From Candidatus Gastranaerophilales bacterium (GTDB lineage: Bacteria; Cyanobacteriota; Vampirovibrionia; Gastranaerophilales; Gastranaerophilaceae), in the NCBI GenBank assembly GCA_947587615.1, contig CANPYC010000009.1:1-64000 (forward strand): a DNA stretch of 64,000 nt, written 5' to 3'. Position 1 is the first letter of the stretch. Each line of letters opens with the position of its first letter. The translations under genes and the position numbers were made by a program. The notes beneath the pieces were generated by a model. It was not told where the DNA came from. It did not search any database and worked only from the letters and a program-made list of their open reading frames with translations. Of this stretch, positions 1 through 8,301 are shown one piece after another.

Positions 1-687
1 AAATTTGAAAGTTTTTCAATTTTTATCTATGCTCTTTTGGTAGGTTTAATAGGCGCTTTGGGAAATTCTTTTCAAATTAAAGCTCTTGAGGAAGGTGAGC
101 TTTCAGTCTTAGCACCGATTAATTCATTTAAAATTATTTTCAGTTTGATTTTTTCTCTTTTAATTTTGTCTGAAATACCTAATTATAGCGCTCTAGTCGG
201 AATTTTTATGATACTTTTTGCAAGCTGTTTTCTTTTTGATACAACTAAAGAAGGGTTTTCCTTTGCGCTTTTTAAAAGAAAAGATATACAATATCGCTTT
301 GCAGCGGTTTTTATGACTGCACTTGAAGCGATTTTTATTAAAAAACTTATACTTTTATCAAATGTTCAATTTGCACTTTTTTTGTGGGCATTTGCTTCTT
401 GTCTGTTTTCTTTTTTGTTTATCAAAGAAAAGAAGGAGTTTTATAGGGTTAAAAATTTGAATATGTTTTTGTGTCTTACTTTAACAATGGCAATTATGCA
501 GTTTAGCACAAATATTCTTTTTAAGATTATGAATGTAAGCTATGCACTGAGCTTGTTTCAGCTTTCTTCAATTCTTAGTGTGGTTTTAGGGTGGAAAATA
601 TTTAAAGAAAAAAATGTCATAAAAAAGCTTATAGCTACAACTGTTATGATTATAGGTGCAGTGATAATAATTTTAACAAATGGTTAA
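1..687 (+). CDS. EamA/DMT-family membrane transporter, 5' end outside window
   Basis: The reading frame is open from base 1 (K-F-E-S-F-S...), so the start lies upstream; the TTG at 37 is only the first legal start codon inside the window. What is visible is about seven hydrophobic helices. The stretch ALEEGELSVLAPINSFK followed by a helix and ILSEIPNY resembles the second half of an EamA repeat, in which a conserved helix precedes an acidic 'SE' turn. A second repeat follows, ending in a charged tail. DMT/EamA proteins export small metabolites such as amino acids or nucleotides across the inner membrane; the substrate cannot be read from sequence. Family assignment is from overall pattern, not from a search. 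Confidence 0.6.
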   Translation, partial: KFESFSIFIYALLVGLIGALGNSFQIKALEEGELSVLAPINSFKIIFSLIFSLLILSEIPNYSALVGIFMILFASCFLFDTTKEGFSFALFKRKDIQYRFAAVFMTALEAIFIKKLILLSNVQFALFLWAFASCLFSFLFIKEKKEFYRVKNLNMFLCLTLTMAIMQFSTNILFKIMNVSYALSLFQLSSILSVVLGWKIFKEKNVIKKLIATTVMIIGAVIIILTNG

Positions 688-790
688 AATAAAATATTAA
701 AATATGTAACAATTTTTTTATTGATTAAAATTTGAGTTTGAAATAATACTTTAAATATATAGTATATAAATATTATATAAAGGCAATATT

Positions 791-1705
791 TTGATACAAC
801 TTCAAGTAGATTTTAGTTTATTAAATAAATATTTTGGAATTTCTTTGAATAAAATTCCTCAATATGCTAACAAAGATATTGAGGAAATTATGGAGCTTGA
901 AGCCCAACAGGGCAACACAAAGGCTGCTAACTATGAAAAAATATTGTCAGACCCTGATAAAATAATAGAAATTTTCAAACTTTCAAACCCTGAAAATAAG
1001 CTAATAATTTTGCAAAATATGTCTGAAGGAGATTTAGACGACCTTTTACCCTTCTTGAAGAATGAACAGCTTTCTTTGGGTTTAAATTTCTTCACTGATG
1101 AAAAACTGCTTACTATGTGTCAGGGGCTGCCTGTTGAAGAAATTGTCGGCATGATTTTTGAAAAATTTAACCTTTTTGACGTTCTTTCTTTAATGGAAGA
1201 TGATAATATGAACGATTTTCTTATGCAGCCTGATGTTGAGAGAAAATACGCACAGAAATATTTTGAATCGTTAGACGAGCAAACCCTGAAAAATATTATG
1301 GTTTATTCTTTCGGCGTCGAATTTAAGGATAAAGATTATAGGGAAAATATTGAACATCTTGAGAATTTGAACGATAGGGAATATAAACGCTTTATGCTTT
1401 CTTTAGAGCGGGAAAATAAGATGAATTTAATTAACGGAATTGTTGAACAGGAAGAAGATTTGCTGCTTCTGTTTGAACCTTCGGATTTAATTGCTCCGAT
1501 GACTTTGCTTATGAAGCAGGATAAAGTTAAGATGATGAAAAATTTAGACCCTGAATTTTTAATACCTATGATACAAGAGCTCCCGATTGATTTAACTCAA
1601 ATTGTTTTAACTCAAATAGACCCGATGGAATTTGCAAAAGTATTGGTAAAAGACTTTAAAGACATCCTGCCTTCGGTTGTGCTGTTTTCAACTAAGACGA
1701 ATTAA
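791..1705 (+). CDS. Helical-repeat protein, MgtE-N/FliG-like pattern, function unknown
   Basis: A 304-residue soluble protein starting at TTG 791, chosen because AAAGG lies about eight bases upstream and no better start exists before residue 33. It is almost entirely predicted helix and acidic, built from short repeats with the pattern 'xxLLPFLxxEQLxxGLxFFxDEKLL' and 'EFLIPMIQELPIDLTQIVLTQIDP'. This resembles the superhelical MgtE intracellular N-domain or FliG-type repeats. No membrane segment, no CBS domain and no catalytic motif is visible, so it is not a complete MgtE transporter. It ends four bases before the convergent TOPRIM-like gene. Being in a flagellated genome, a motor-associated role is possible, but that is a guess. 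Confidence 0.5.
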   Translation: MIQLQVDFSLLNKYFGISLNKIPQYANKDIEEIMELEAQQGNTKAANYEKILSDPDKIIEIFKLSNPENKLIILQNMSEGDLDDLLPFLKNEQLSLGLNFFTDEKLLTMCQGLPVEEIVGMIFEKFNLFDVLSLMEDDNMNDFLMQPDVERKYAQKYFESLDEQTLKNIMVYSFGVEFKDKDYRENIEHLENLNDREYKRFMLSLERENKMNLINGIVEQEEDLLLLFEPSDLIAPMTLLMKQDKVKMMKNLDPEFLIPMIQELPIDLTQIVLTQIDPMEFAKVLVKDFKDILPSVVLFSTKTN

Positions 1706-1709
1706 AAAT

Positions 1710-2369
1710 TTAGCGCAAAGACAGGTCTTTTAAAAACTTTTTGATTAAATCAAAAACATCAGAATTGATATTAAAAATATCATCTTCAAATGCTTCACCT
1801 AAGGATTTTTTATGTCCCTTTTTTGCTTTTAGTGCAATAAAAGATAATACTTTTCTTTTTTCAATATAATCTAAGTCGTTTTTTATTCCTTTAGCGTTAG
1901 ATATAAAGCTTTCAACACAGTTATAAAACGGGTCATCTTTAACGGAATTTAAGCACAATGTTTCTAACATACCACAGCACTTGCAATCGGGCATGATAAA
2001 CACTGCGGCTTTTGTTTTTGAATTGGTAAATTCTGCAAATTTTTTAGGAATATCAAAATCTAAATTTTTTATTTTTCTTTTTTGCAGTTCTTTTAAAATT
2101 GAACAAGCTTTTTGAAAGCTTGATTTTGCTTCGTTATCGGCATCAAGCATAATAGCAAACGCATTAATTTGAAAATCTGTTTCTTTTGGAGATTTTAGCG
2201 CAGCAGATAGTGTATCTATAAATTTTTTACGATTATCCTTGCCATCTATACAAATAACTTGTATATTGTCAATATTTAATGATTTTAAAAGCCGATAAAT
2301 TACTGCCCTATCATCAACACCTTCAACAAACAATAACTTATCTTTATTTATTCTTAAAGAGTCGCTCAT
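1710..2369 (-). CDS. TOPRIM-like DUF3226-type protein, partner of adjacent AAA ATPase
   Basis: A 219-residue protein with the marks of a TOPRIM-like fold: LLFVEGVDDR near the N-terminus (acidic E16) and IMLDADNEA with Asp76/Asp78. These are the metal-binding acidic residues of TOPRIM nucleases and OLD-family proteins. A Cys cluster (DCKCCGM, about residue 126) follows. The length and 'VEGVDDRAVI' opening fit DUF3226-type proteins. It starts 13 bases after the stop of the AAA ATPase on the same strand, so the two are surely co-expressed. ATPase plus TOPRIM two-gene modules include known phage-defence systems (for example PARIS, which uses a DUF4435 TOPRIM-like partner), but a defence role here is inference. 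Confidence 0.7.
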   Translation of the reverse strand: MSDSLRINKDKLLFVEGVDDRAVIYRLLKSLNIDNIQVICIDGKDNRKKFIDTLSAALKSPKETDFQINAFAIMLDADNEAKSSFQKACSILKELQKRKIKNLDFDIPKKFAEFTNSKTKAAVFIMPDCKCCGMLETLCLNSVKDDPFYNCVESFISNAKGIKNDLDYIEKRKVLSFIALKAKKGHKKSLGEAFEDDIFNINSDVFDLIKKFLKDLSLR

Positions 2370-2382
2370 TTGAATACTGCCC

Positions 2383-3390
2383 TTATCTTATTTCAAAGTT
2401 GTTTTGAAGTGCGTTTTTTAATTCATCCGTTGTATATTCAACAGAAATTATCTCGTCTTGTTTAGCTTCAAGTCTGTAATAGTTATCAAAATCATCCTCT
2501 AATTCCAGCTCGTTGAATGCTTTTAGATAATTTTCAATACATTCTTTTGAATGGGTTGTTGCAAAAATTTGCACTCCAAATTCCTTAGCAGCTTTAAGTA
2601 TAACCTTCCAAACACTATTCATAACGGAATAATGAAAACCGTTTTCAATTTCATCAATTAAAATTATCCCGTCTTTTGTAGTGTAGATTGTTGTTAAAAT
2701 TTTAAACAACGTTTTTATGCCATCCCCTAAAGCACTAAAAGGCAAATATTTATCCAGCCCTAAATCAACTTTTAGAGTGTTATCCTGCGATAAGGTTATA
2801 TTATTAAGCCTTGGAGCAATGGTTTCTTTTAAAAGTTTGATAAGTATATCATCTTGTTTGTTTGTTTGAATTTCATCAAATTGTTTAACATAATTATCAA
2901 GATATGTATTTCTAAGATTAATTAATTTTGTATCGGATATATGTATTTTATCTGATTTATTTGTTTGATAATAATTACCGTTGGTATTTATAAATAAATC
3001 TGTTTTAGCTTTATTTTTTGAAGAGTATAAAAATCTAAACCCTGTTTCTTTTTTTGTAATGTTTTCGGGCTTTTCATCTTTTATAAATCTTTGCTCTTCT
3101 TTAATATTTTCGCATAAATGAATATTTAATTTTAAGTTATTATGTGATGTGGATATAATTATAGGGTCTTGTGTGTTTAAATTATGAAAAAAACTATAAC
3201 AATTGTTTGAATTAAAACCGCTGAAATTAATAAAATAAACAGATTTAGGATTATACAAAAGAGATATGGCTTCTAAAAGGGTTGATTTTCCGGTATTATT
3301 TTTACCCGTAATAAGATTAATTTGTTTTAAATTATCCAGTTGAAAATCTTTAAAACCTTTATAGTTTTTTATTTTAATATCTTTTATCAT
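2383..3390 (-). CDS. AAA (AAA_15/AAA_21-type, OLD/SMC-like) ATPase
   Basis: A 335-residue ABC/SMC-like ATPase. The Walker A motif GKNNTGKST is at residues 29-37, Walker B with the catalytic acidic pair is IILIDEIENG at about 242-251, and the switch histidine is in ATTHS (about 280). The opening IKNYKGFKDFQLDNLKQINLITGKNN is typical of RecF/OLD-like ATPases of the AAA_15/AAA_21 groups. The middle region (about 90-200) is variable and probably carries the arm or sensor. It has only a weak AGGCG ribosome site. The TOPRIM-like gene follows after 13 bases on the same strand, so the two probably form one functional module acting on nucleic acid. Confidence 0.8.
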   Translation of the reverse strand: MIKDIKIKNYKGFKDFQLDNLKQINLITGKNNTGKSTLLEAISLLYNPKSVYFINFSGFNSNNCYSFFHNLNTQDPIIISTSHNNLKLNIHLCENIKEEQRFIKDEKPENITKKETGFRFLYSSKNKAKTDLFINTNGNYYQTNKSDKIHISDTKLINLRNTYLDNYVKQFDEIQTNKQDDILIKLLKETIAPRLNNITLSQDNTLKVDLGLDKYLPFSALGDGIKTLFKILTTIYTTKDGIILIDEIENGFHYSVMNSVWKVILKAAKEFGVQIFATTHSKECIENYLKAFNELELEDDFDNYYRLEAKQDEIISVEYTTDELKNALQNNFEIR

Positions 3391-3475
3391 ATAATTACGC
3401 CTAAAAATTAAAATTAACCTTATATTTATAGCATAAAAATCTTAAAATTAGAATATATCATAAGTTTTATTGTTT

Positions 3476-4642
3476 TTATATCTTATACGCCTTTTTATAA
3501 AACAAAAATCCCCCGACTATGCTTATAATAATAACGGGAAGCCAAGCAGCCAAAAAGGGCGGGATTGTATTTGTTGCGCCAAGGTTGAGAGAAAGCGCTC
3601 TTATAACGTAATAAACAAAAATTATTAATATGCTGAATAAAAAGCCCCTGTTGTATCTTACTCTTGGCGGTGTTATTGCAAGAGGTACACCTATTAAAGC
3701 AAGCGCTATTGTTGTCATAGGCAGGGCAAGCTTATCAAACAAATTTATTTGATATTCAACAATTATTTTTTCTTCAAGCAGTTTTTTTTGTTTTTTAATA
3801 TGCTTCATAAGTTTAATAAAGTTATATTCATCGGTTGTTTCTTTGACCATCTCGTTAACATCGCCTATTCCAAAATTTACTTTTGATTCTTCAAATAAGC
3901 TTGTGTTGAAGATTTTGCCGTTTTTTGAAATTGTATATATAACCCCGTTATCAAATTTCCAACCGTAGTCTGAGGTTGTTCCTTTTTTTGCTTGAATGAT
4001 TTTTATATTTTTTTCATCCGATATATCAATAACGGTAACGTTATTTAAAGTTTTATCCTTGCATTTTTGAGCATAAAAAAGCCTTTTTAGACTTCCGTCT
4101 TTTCCTAAGTCTTTAACTGTAAAATTCATTTTGTTTTCAGGGATATGCTTTTGCTCAATTGAATAAATCGCTAATGACTTAGAACCTATTGTCGTAGCGG
4201 GAACAATAAATTCATTAATTAAAAAGCTTACAATTGTCATTAAAATTGCAAAACAAAAAATCGGTCTTGCAACTCTTTCAATGCTAATTCCGCAAGCTTT
4301 AAAAATCGTTATTTCGGATTTTAAGCTTAAATCATTAACCGTCATAACGGTTGCAAAAAGGGTAGATATCGGAATGGTTAAAGTAAAAACCTGCGGAAGG
4401 TTTAAAATTATCATCATAATTGCAATATGAAAGGGCATTCCGTAAAGAGAAATTTGCTTAATTAGCTGTGTAAAGGTTTCAGAAGCAAAAATAATTGATG
4501 TAAAAATTATAACGCCAAGCACAAAAACGCTTGATAATTGCTTTATTATGTATCTGTCCAAAATGCTTAATCTGCTATATTGGTTTATAACATAATTTTT
4601 TAAATCGTTATATTTTGAATATATTTTTTCCGTTTTTATCAT
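3476..4642 (-). CDS. LptF/LptG family permease (YjgP/YjgQ)
   Basis: An inner-membrane protein with the LptF/G layout: RLSILDRYIIKQLSSVF leading into the first helix, ASETFTQLIKQISLYGMP, a group of N-terminal helices, a soluble beta-rich periplasmic domain (about 150-270), then three C-terminal helices. LptF/G extract lipopolysaccharide from the inner membrane with the LptB ATPase. It implies an outer membrane with LPS-like lipid. An upstream ATG at 4693 exists in frame, but ATG 4642 is preferred: it has AAAGAG upstream, overlaps the end of tyrA by 35 bases, and avoids a hydrophilic N-terminal extension. Only one LptF/G paralogue lies in the window. Confidence 0.85.
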   Translation of the reverse strand: MIKTEKIYSKYNDLKNYVINQYSRLSILDRYIIKQLSSVFVLGVIIFTSIIFASETFTQLIKQISLYGMPFHIAIMMIILNLPQVFTLTIPISTLFATVMTVNDLSLKSEITIFKACGISIERVARPIFCFAILMTIVSFLINEFIVPATTIGSKSLAIYSIEQKHIPENKMNFTVKDLGKDGSLKRLFYAQKCKDKTLNNVTVIDISDEKNIKIIQAKKGTTSDYGWKFDNGVIYTISKNGKIFNTSLFEESKVNFGIGDVNEMVKETTDEYNFIKLMKHIKKQKKLLEEKIIVEYQINLFDKLALPMTTIALALIGVPLAITPPRVRYNRGFLFSILIIFVYYVIRALSLNLGATNTIPPFLAAWLPVIIISIVGGFLFYKKAYKI

Positions 4643-5429
4643 ACATTTTTGCTCTTTTTTGTGCAATTGTATTAAATAACTTGATTTTCTCACTATCGGA
4701 AAGATTTTTCAAGTAATTTAAACGTTTTTTAAGCAATTCAAATGCGCTAAAAATATTTTCACCGTTATTTTTAAGCATGCCCATAATTAAATCGCTGTTT
4801 GTCATAGCAAGCCTTGTTGTATCTCTAAAGCCGCTTGATGCAATTTGTTTTGAATAATCGTCTGCGCAATCAAACAGCAAAAAGGATAATAATGCAGGTA
4901 AATGCGATATTTGAGCGCACATATAGTCATGATTATTCATATCAATTTTTAAAGGTATTGCTTCCACATCTTCTATAACCTGAATTAAAAGTTTGTTGTT
5001 CTTTTGAATAAGCCACTTTGACCCTTTAAAAAGGTTTTTATCTCCTGCCTTAAAACCTGTTTTTTCGCTCCCTGCCATCGGGTGAGAGAGAATAAAATTA
5101 AAATTATATTTTTTATTTGATAAATTATTTAATAACTCGGCTTTTATTGAAGCAACATCGCAAACAATCGTTTTCTTGTTTAAAATATTATTTAATCCCT
5201 CCAGTTCTTCAAGAGTTTTAGAGAATTTTGAGCAAACAAAAATAATATCGCAATTTTTTAGAATATTTATATCGTTACTTGAATTTTTGCAATATTTCAA
5301 AGCATTTTTGAAACTTGAATTTGAATGGCAGTATATTTCATATTTTTCGTTTTTATAAAGCGCTTTTAATAATGAGCTTCCAATAAGCCCGAGCCCCAGT
5401 ATTCCAAGTTTTATTCGTGCATTTTTCAT
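4608..5429 (-). CDS. tyrA: Prephenate/arogenate dehydrogenase
   Basis: A 273-residue NAD(P)-dependent dehydrogenase of tyrosine biosynthesis. The Rossmann motif GLGLIG is at residues 12-17, followed by SSLLKAL. Conserved family segments are visible: ILSHPMAGSEKTGFKAGD with the active-site His, HDYMCAQISHLPALLS, and SSGFRDTTRLA. No chorismate mutase or ACT domain is attached. The frame runs upstream to a TTG at 5465, but ATG 5429 gives the normal distance to the Rossmann motif. A TATAAT lies just upstream, which could provide a promoter inside the flagellar gene cluster. Whether prephenate or arogenate is the substrate cannot be read here. Confidence 0.88.
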   Translation of the reverse strand: MKNARIKLGILGLGLIGSSLLKALYKNEKYEIYCHSNSSFKNALKYCKNSSNDINILKNCDIIFVCSKFSKTLEELEGLNNILNKKTIVCDVASIKAELLNNLSNKKYNFNFILSHPMAGSEKTGFKAGDKNLFKGSKWLIQKNNKLLIQVIEDVEAIPLKIDMNNHDYMCAQISHLPALLSFLLFDCADDYSKQIASSGFRDTTRLAMTNSDLIMGMLKNNGENIFSAFELLKKRLNYLKNLSDSEKIKLFNTIAQKRAKMYDKNGKNIFKI

Positions 5430-5515
5430 AGAAAAATTATAACATTTGGATAACTTGAGCTGCAATTTATTTGTTAATTTTTGTTGATTAATTGTTATAA
5501 CTCATAAAACAAGAG

Positions 5516-5983
5516 CTAAATTTGCATATTTTTAAATTCATTATAAGCGTTTAACATTTGATTTCTTAGCTGAATTGCCATCTGCATTGCAAGGCTTGAC
5601 TTTTCCGCTGAAATCATAACATCATGAACGCTTATATCCCCGCCTGCGGAGAATGTTTCAAAGTCGCTTTCCGCTTTTCTTACGGTAGTATTTAATTCAT
5701 TCAAACCGTTTGATAACCCGTTTTGAATATCTTGCGCCATTTTTGCGGTCGGTGAAATATTTTGAACTTTTTGAGCGTTAATACTGTCAAGCCCTATAAA
5801 CATTTCGCTATGCCCTTTTAGGGGCTGCGAGCTTGTGTCGGAGATTGAATTAAAAATTTGACTAAAATCTTCTTCAGAGCTTGTTTTGCTAAATTCCGGA
5901 GAAAAATCTTTATTAAATTGTCTGAAGGTTTTTTCAAAACCGTCAAGTCGAAAATTAGGATTAATATTAAAACCGTTGTTCAT
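5516..5983 (-). CDS. fliE: Flagellar hook-basal body protein FliE
   Basis: FliE joins the MS ring to the proximal rod. The C-terminal two thirds fit the family: helix ISPTAKMAQDIQNGLSNGLN, then GGDISVHDVMISAEKSSLAM and a final helix QLRNQMLNAYNEFKNMQI. At 155 residues it is longer than usual (about 100), the excess being an N-terminal segment rich in Asn, Phe and Ser. The start is ATG 5983, because AAGGTGG ends about five bases upstream; the GTG at 5992 lies inside that ribosome site. It follows flgC by 27 bases in the flgB-flgC-fliE order seen in many bacteria. Confidence 0.9.
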   Translation of the reverse strand: MNNGFNINPNFRLDGFEKTFRQFNKDFSPEFSKTSSEEDFSQIFNSISDTSSQPLKGHSEMFIGLDSINAQKVQNISPTAKMAQDIQNGLSNGLNELNTTVRKAESDFETFSAGGDISVHDVMISAEKSSLAMQMAIQLRNQMLNAYNEFKNMQI

Positions 5984-6010
5984 ACTTACCACCTTATAAA
6001 ATCAACTAAA

Positions 6011-6502
6011 TTATATATTCATAGCGCTTTGAATCATTGATTTTGTGGTTTGCGCCAATGTGACATTTGCTTCATAAGACCTTGAAGCGTTAACCATATT
6101 AACCATTTCTTCAACCACGCTGACATTTGGAAGCTCTACAAAGCCGTTTTCATCAGCGTCAGGATGATTAGGGTCATATACTATTTTTGTCGGGTTTTTT
6201 GCTTCCGTTATTGAATCAACCATAACTCCTTTTGGTATAACGTTTTCACCCATTGTTACTCCGCCTTTTAAATATGGTTCATTCGGCGGGTCAAATTCAA
6301 CGTAAGCATTGCCTCTTGGGAAACTGAAACCTTTTTGAAGTGCCATTTCTTTAAAATTTACTTCTTTCTTTTTATAGACTTCACGCTCCCCTTGAGCATT
6401 TCTTGTTGTATTCACGTTTGCAATATTTGATGAAATTGTATCCATCTTTATTCTTTGAGCGTGCATTCCGCTTGCCGCTATGTCAAATAATTCAAAACTC
6501 AT
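6011..6502 (-). CDS. flgC: Flagellar basal-body rod protein FlgC
   Basis: A 163-residue proximal rod protein. It opens with SFELFDIAASGMHAQRIKMD followed by ISSNIANVNTTRN, the classical N-terminal rod/hook signature, and ends with the matching helix VEEMVNMVNASRSYEANVT plus a Met/Gln-rich tail. YDPNHPDADENGFVELPNV is the conserved FlgC segment. The start ATG is preceded by AAAGGATAG. It is exported through the flagellar type III apparatus and has no cleavable signal. Located 24 bases after flgB. Confidence 0.95.
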   Translation of the reverse strand: MSFELFDIAASGMHAQRIKMDTISSNIANVNTTRNAQGEREVYKKKEVNFKEMALQKGFSFPRGNAYVEFDPPNEPYLKGGVTMGENVIPKGVMVDSITEAKNPTKIVYDPNHPDADENGFVELPNVSVVEEMVNMVNASRSYEANVTLAQTTKSMIQSAMNI

Positions 6503-6526
6503 ATTCTATCCTTTTTAATTTAAAGA

Positions 6527-6991
6527 TTAGCTGTTTTGTCCTCTTATAATATCTTTAAGCTCTGTATAAGACTTTGATAAAAGAGAAGCAACAACTTGAT
6601 ATTGCATACCGTTTCTTGCTTCATCCATCATTTCAACTTCAAGATTGACATTATTACCATCAGCGCTTGTTGGCTCAGCCATATCAAGCTCGGTATCAAT
6701 AAAAAAACCTTGGCTAACTTGTGTATTCATAAATGCGATTTGTTCAGGCGTTTGACCTTGAAGAAAAGTCGGATTTTTTTGATAATTGATTGAATTTTGC
6801 AGTTTTATTTGCTCTTTTTCGTTTTCTCTTTTGATAACGTTTTGCAAACTTCCTTCAAAACTTACTTCCCTTCTTTGATAACCGGGTGTTAAAACGTTTG
6901 CCGTGTTGGCTGATATTGCCTTAGAGCGCTCGTAGAGTCCGTCGAGCGCCATTGAAGCAATATCTTTTGTTCTGTTGTTGATTAAGTCCAT
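6527..6991 (-). CDS. flgB: Flagellar basal-body rod protein FlgB
   Basis: A 154-residue proximal rod protein, first gene of the flgB-flgC-fliE run. The N-terminal helix ALDGLYERSKAISANTANV leads into LTPGYQRREVSFE, and the C-terminal NNVNLEVEMMDEARNGMQYQ is the FlgB signature with the NxVxxExEM pattern. A good AAGGAT ribosome site precedes the ATG. It starts 45 bases after the histidine kinase gene stop on the same strand, so the regulator pair and the rod genes may share a transcript. Confidence 0.95.
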   Translation of the reverse strand: MDLINNRTKDIASMALDGLYERSKAISANTANVLTPGYQRREVSFEGSLQNVIKRENEKEQIKLQNSINYQKNPTFLQGQTPEQIAFMNTQVSQGFFIDTELDMAEPTSADGNNVNLEVEMMDEARNGMQYQVVASLLSKSYTELKDIIRGQNS

Positions 6992-7036
6992 ATTCTAATT
7001 CTATCCTTACAATATACACGCATTATTTTTTAATTT

Positions 7037-8251
7037 TTAAGCAAGAGGCAGGGTGATTGAAAAAATCGTTTCTTCGCTGTCGCTTTTTATTAATTCAAAA
7101 ACTCCAAACTGCGAACCTATGAACTTTTTGCATACCCCAAGACCTATTCCCCAGCCGTCTTTTTTTGTAGTGTAACCTGATTCAAATATTTTTTGTCTGT
7201 TTTGCTCTGCAATCATCTCGCCATGGTTTATAAACAGTATTTTTATTTTTTCCTCCTGTTGAGTTAGCTTGATAATAATTTCGTCGTTTTTCGTGGAATC
7301 GTTCGCATTTTTAATAATATTACCCACAACGATTTCAAATTTTTGTTCATCAACAAAAGCACTTGCCTCAAACCCTGCCATCTCATCAATTAAAACAAGT
7401 TTATTATTTTTTTCTTTAAGAATATTTGTATAGGTTTTAATTGAATCTTGAATAATTGTTTTGATATCTTTTTGTTGTAAATTAACAACATCAATATTTT
7501 TAAATTGTTCAATTTGAGCTTTAATAAGGGCAATTGATTTTTTAATCGGCTCTGTAGTTTCGCTGTCCCCTGTTTTCTTTTCAAAAATTCTTGTGTAAAT
7601 ATCCATTATACTTAATTGATTTTTAATCTCATGGGCAATTTGTTTTGCATTTTCATAGATTTCATTTCTCAATGTCGTATTTGTGGAATTAATATTTTTA
7701 TAATTTTCCTGAATTTTTGTATTGTACTCGTTTTCTTGTATGGTTTCCTGATAAGATTTAATTATGTTTAAAATTACCCCGTTCATAAGAGAGTTATCTC
7801 TGCGCTCGGGTTTGTAGGAGTGAAATTCTTCGTCGTAGTTAATTAAAAACAACGATTTTAAAGTTTTATAAACATCTCCAACAAGCTTTGAATTTAATTT
7901 TAAATATATTTCATACTTATCTTCTTCAACTTCTCTGTATAAAAAAGCACAGTTATATCTTTGTGAATTTAATACAATAAAGCCGATTTCATCCACGTCA
8001 AACTTTGAAAATTCAAAGTCGCTAAACTCTCTTAAGGTTACGTCGTTACAGTATTCAAGCCTTTTTATTAAGCTGTCTGTTCCTTCGATATTTTTCAAAC
8101 GGGTGAAGACAATTGCTTTTGCGTGATTTGCGGCAATCGGTTCTAAAACACTTCTGGCAATTGATTTAATAACACTAAGCGAATACTGTTCGTTTTTTGT
8201 CAAATCAACATTTTCAAAATATGTATTGAAATTTTTTTTTGTTCTTTGCAT
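7037..8251 (-). CDS. Cytoplasmic sensor histidine kinase upstream of flagellar rod genes
   Basis: A 404-residue kinase with no membrane helix. The phosphoacceptor box AHEIKNQLSIMDIY has its His at about residue 210, and a HATPase_c domain follows: N box VVGNIIKNANDST and G box DGWGIGLGVCKKF. The first 190 residues form an unrecognised, possibly GAF-like sensor region, with a short coiled coil before the H box. A kinase of this NtrB-like layout directly before flgB recalls FlrB/FlgS-type flagellar kinases, though the adjacent regulator is of NarL type rather than NtrC type. The signal is presumably cytoplasmic. It lies 50 bases after the response regulator gene on the same strand. Confidence 0.85.
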   Translation of the reverse strand: MQRTKKNFNTYFENVDLTKNEQYSLSVIKSIARSVLEPIAANHAKAIVFTRLKNIEGTDSLIKRLEYCNDVTLREFSDFEFSKFDVDEIGFIVLNSQRYNCAFLYREVEEDKYEIYLKLNSKLVGDVYKTLKSLFLINYDEEFHSYKPERRDNSLMNGVILNIIKSYQETIQENEYNTKIQENYKNINSTNTTLRNEIYENAKQIAHEIKNQLSIMDIYTRIFEKKTGDSETTEPIKKSIALIKAQIEQFKNIDVVNLQQKDIKTIIQDSIKTYTNILKEKNNKLVLIDEMAGFEASAFVDEQKFEIVVGNIIKNANDSTKNDEIIIKLTQQEEKIKILFINHGEMIAEQNRQKIFESGYTTKKDGWGIGLGVCKKFIGSQFGVFELIKSDSEETIFSITLPLA

Positions 8252-8301
8252 ATTAACTTACCATTATATTTTTAGCGTATAAGTCTTGCGCAAAACAAGA
8301 C

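Noticed and set aside
5176-6040. Short plus-strand frames opposite tyrA and fliE
   Set aside because: They lie antisense to well-supported genes and have no ribosome site or recognisable content.
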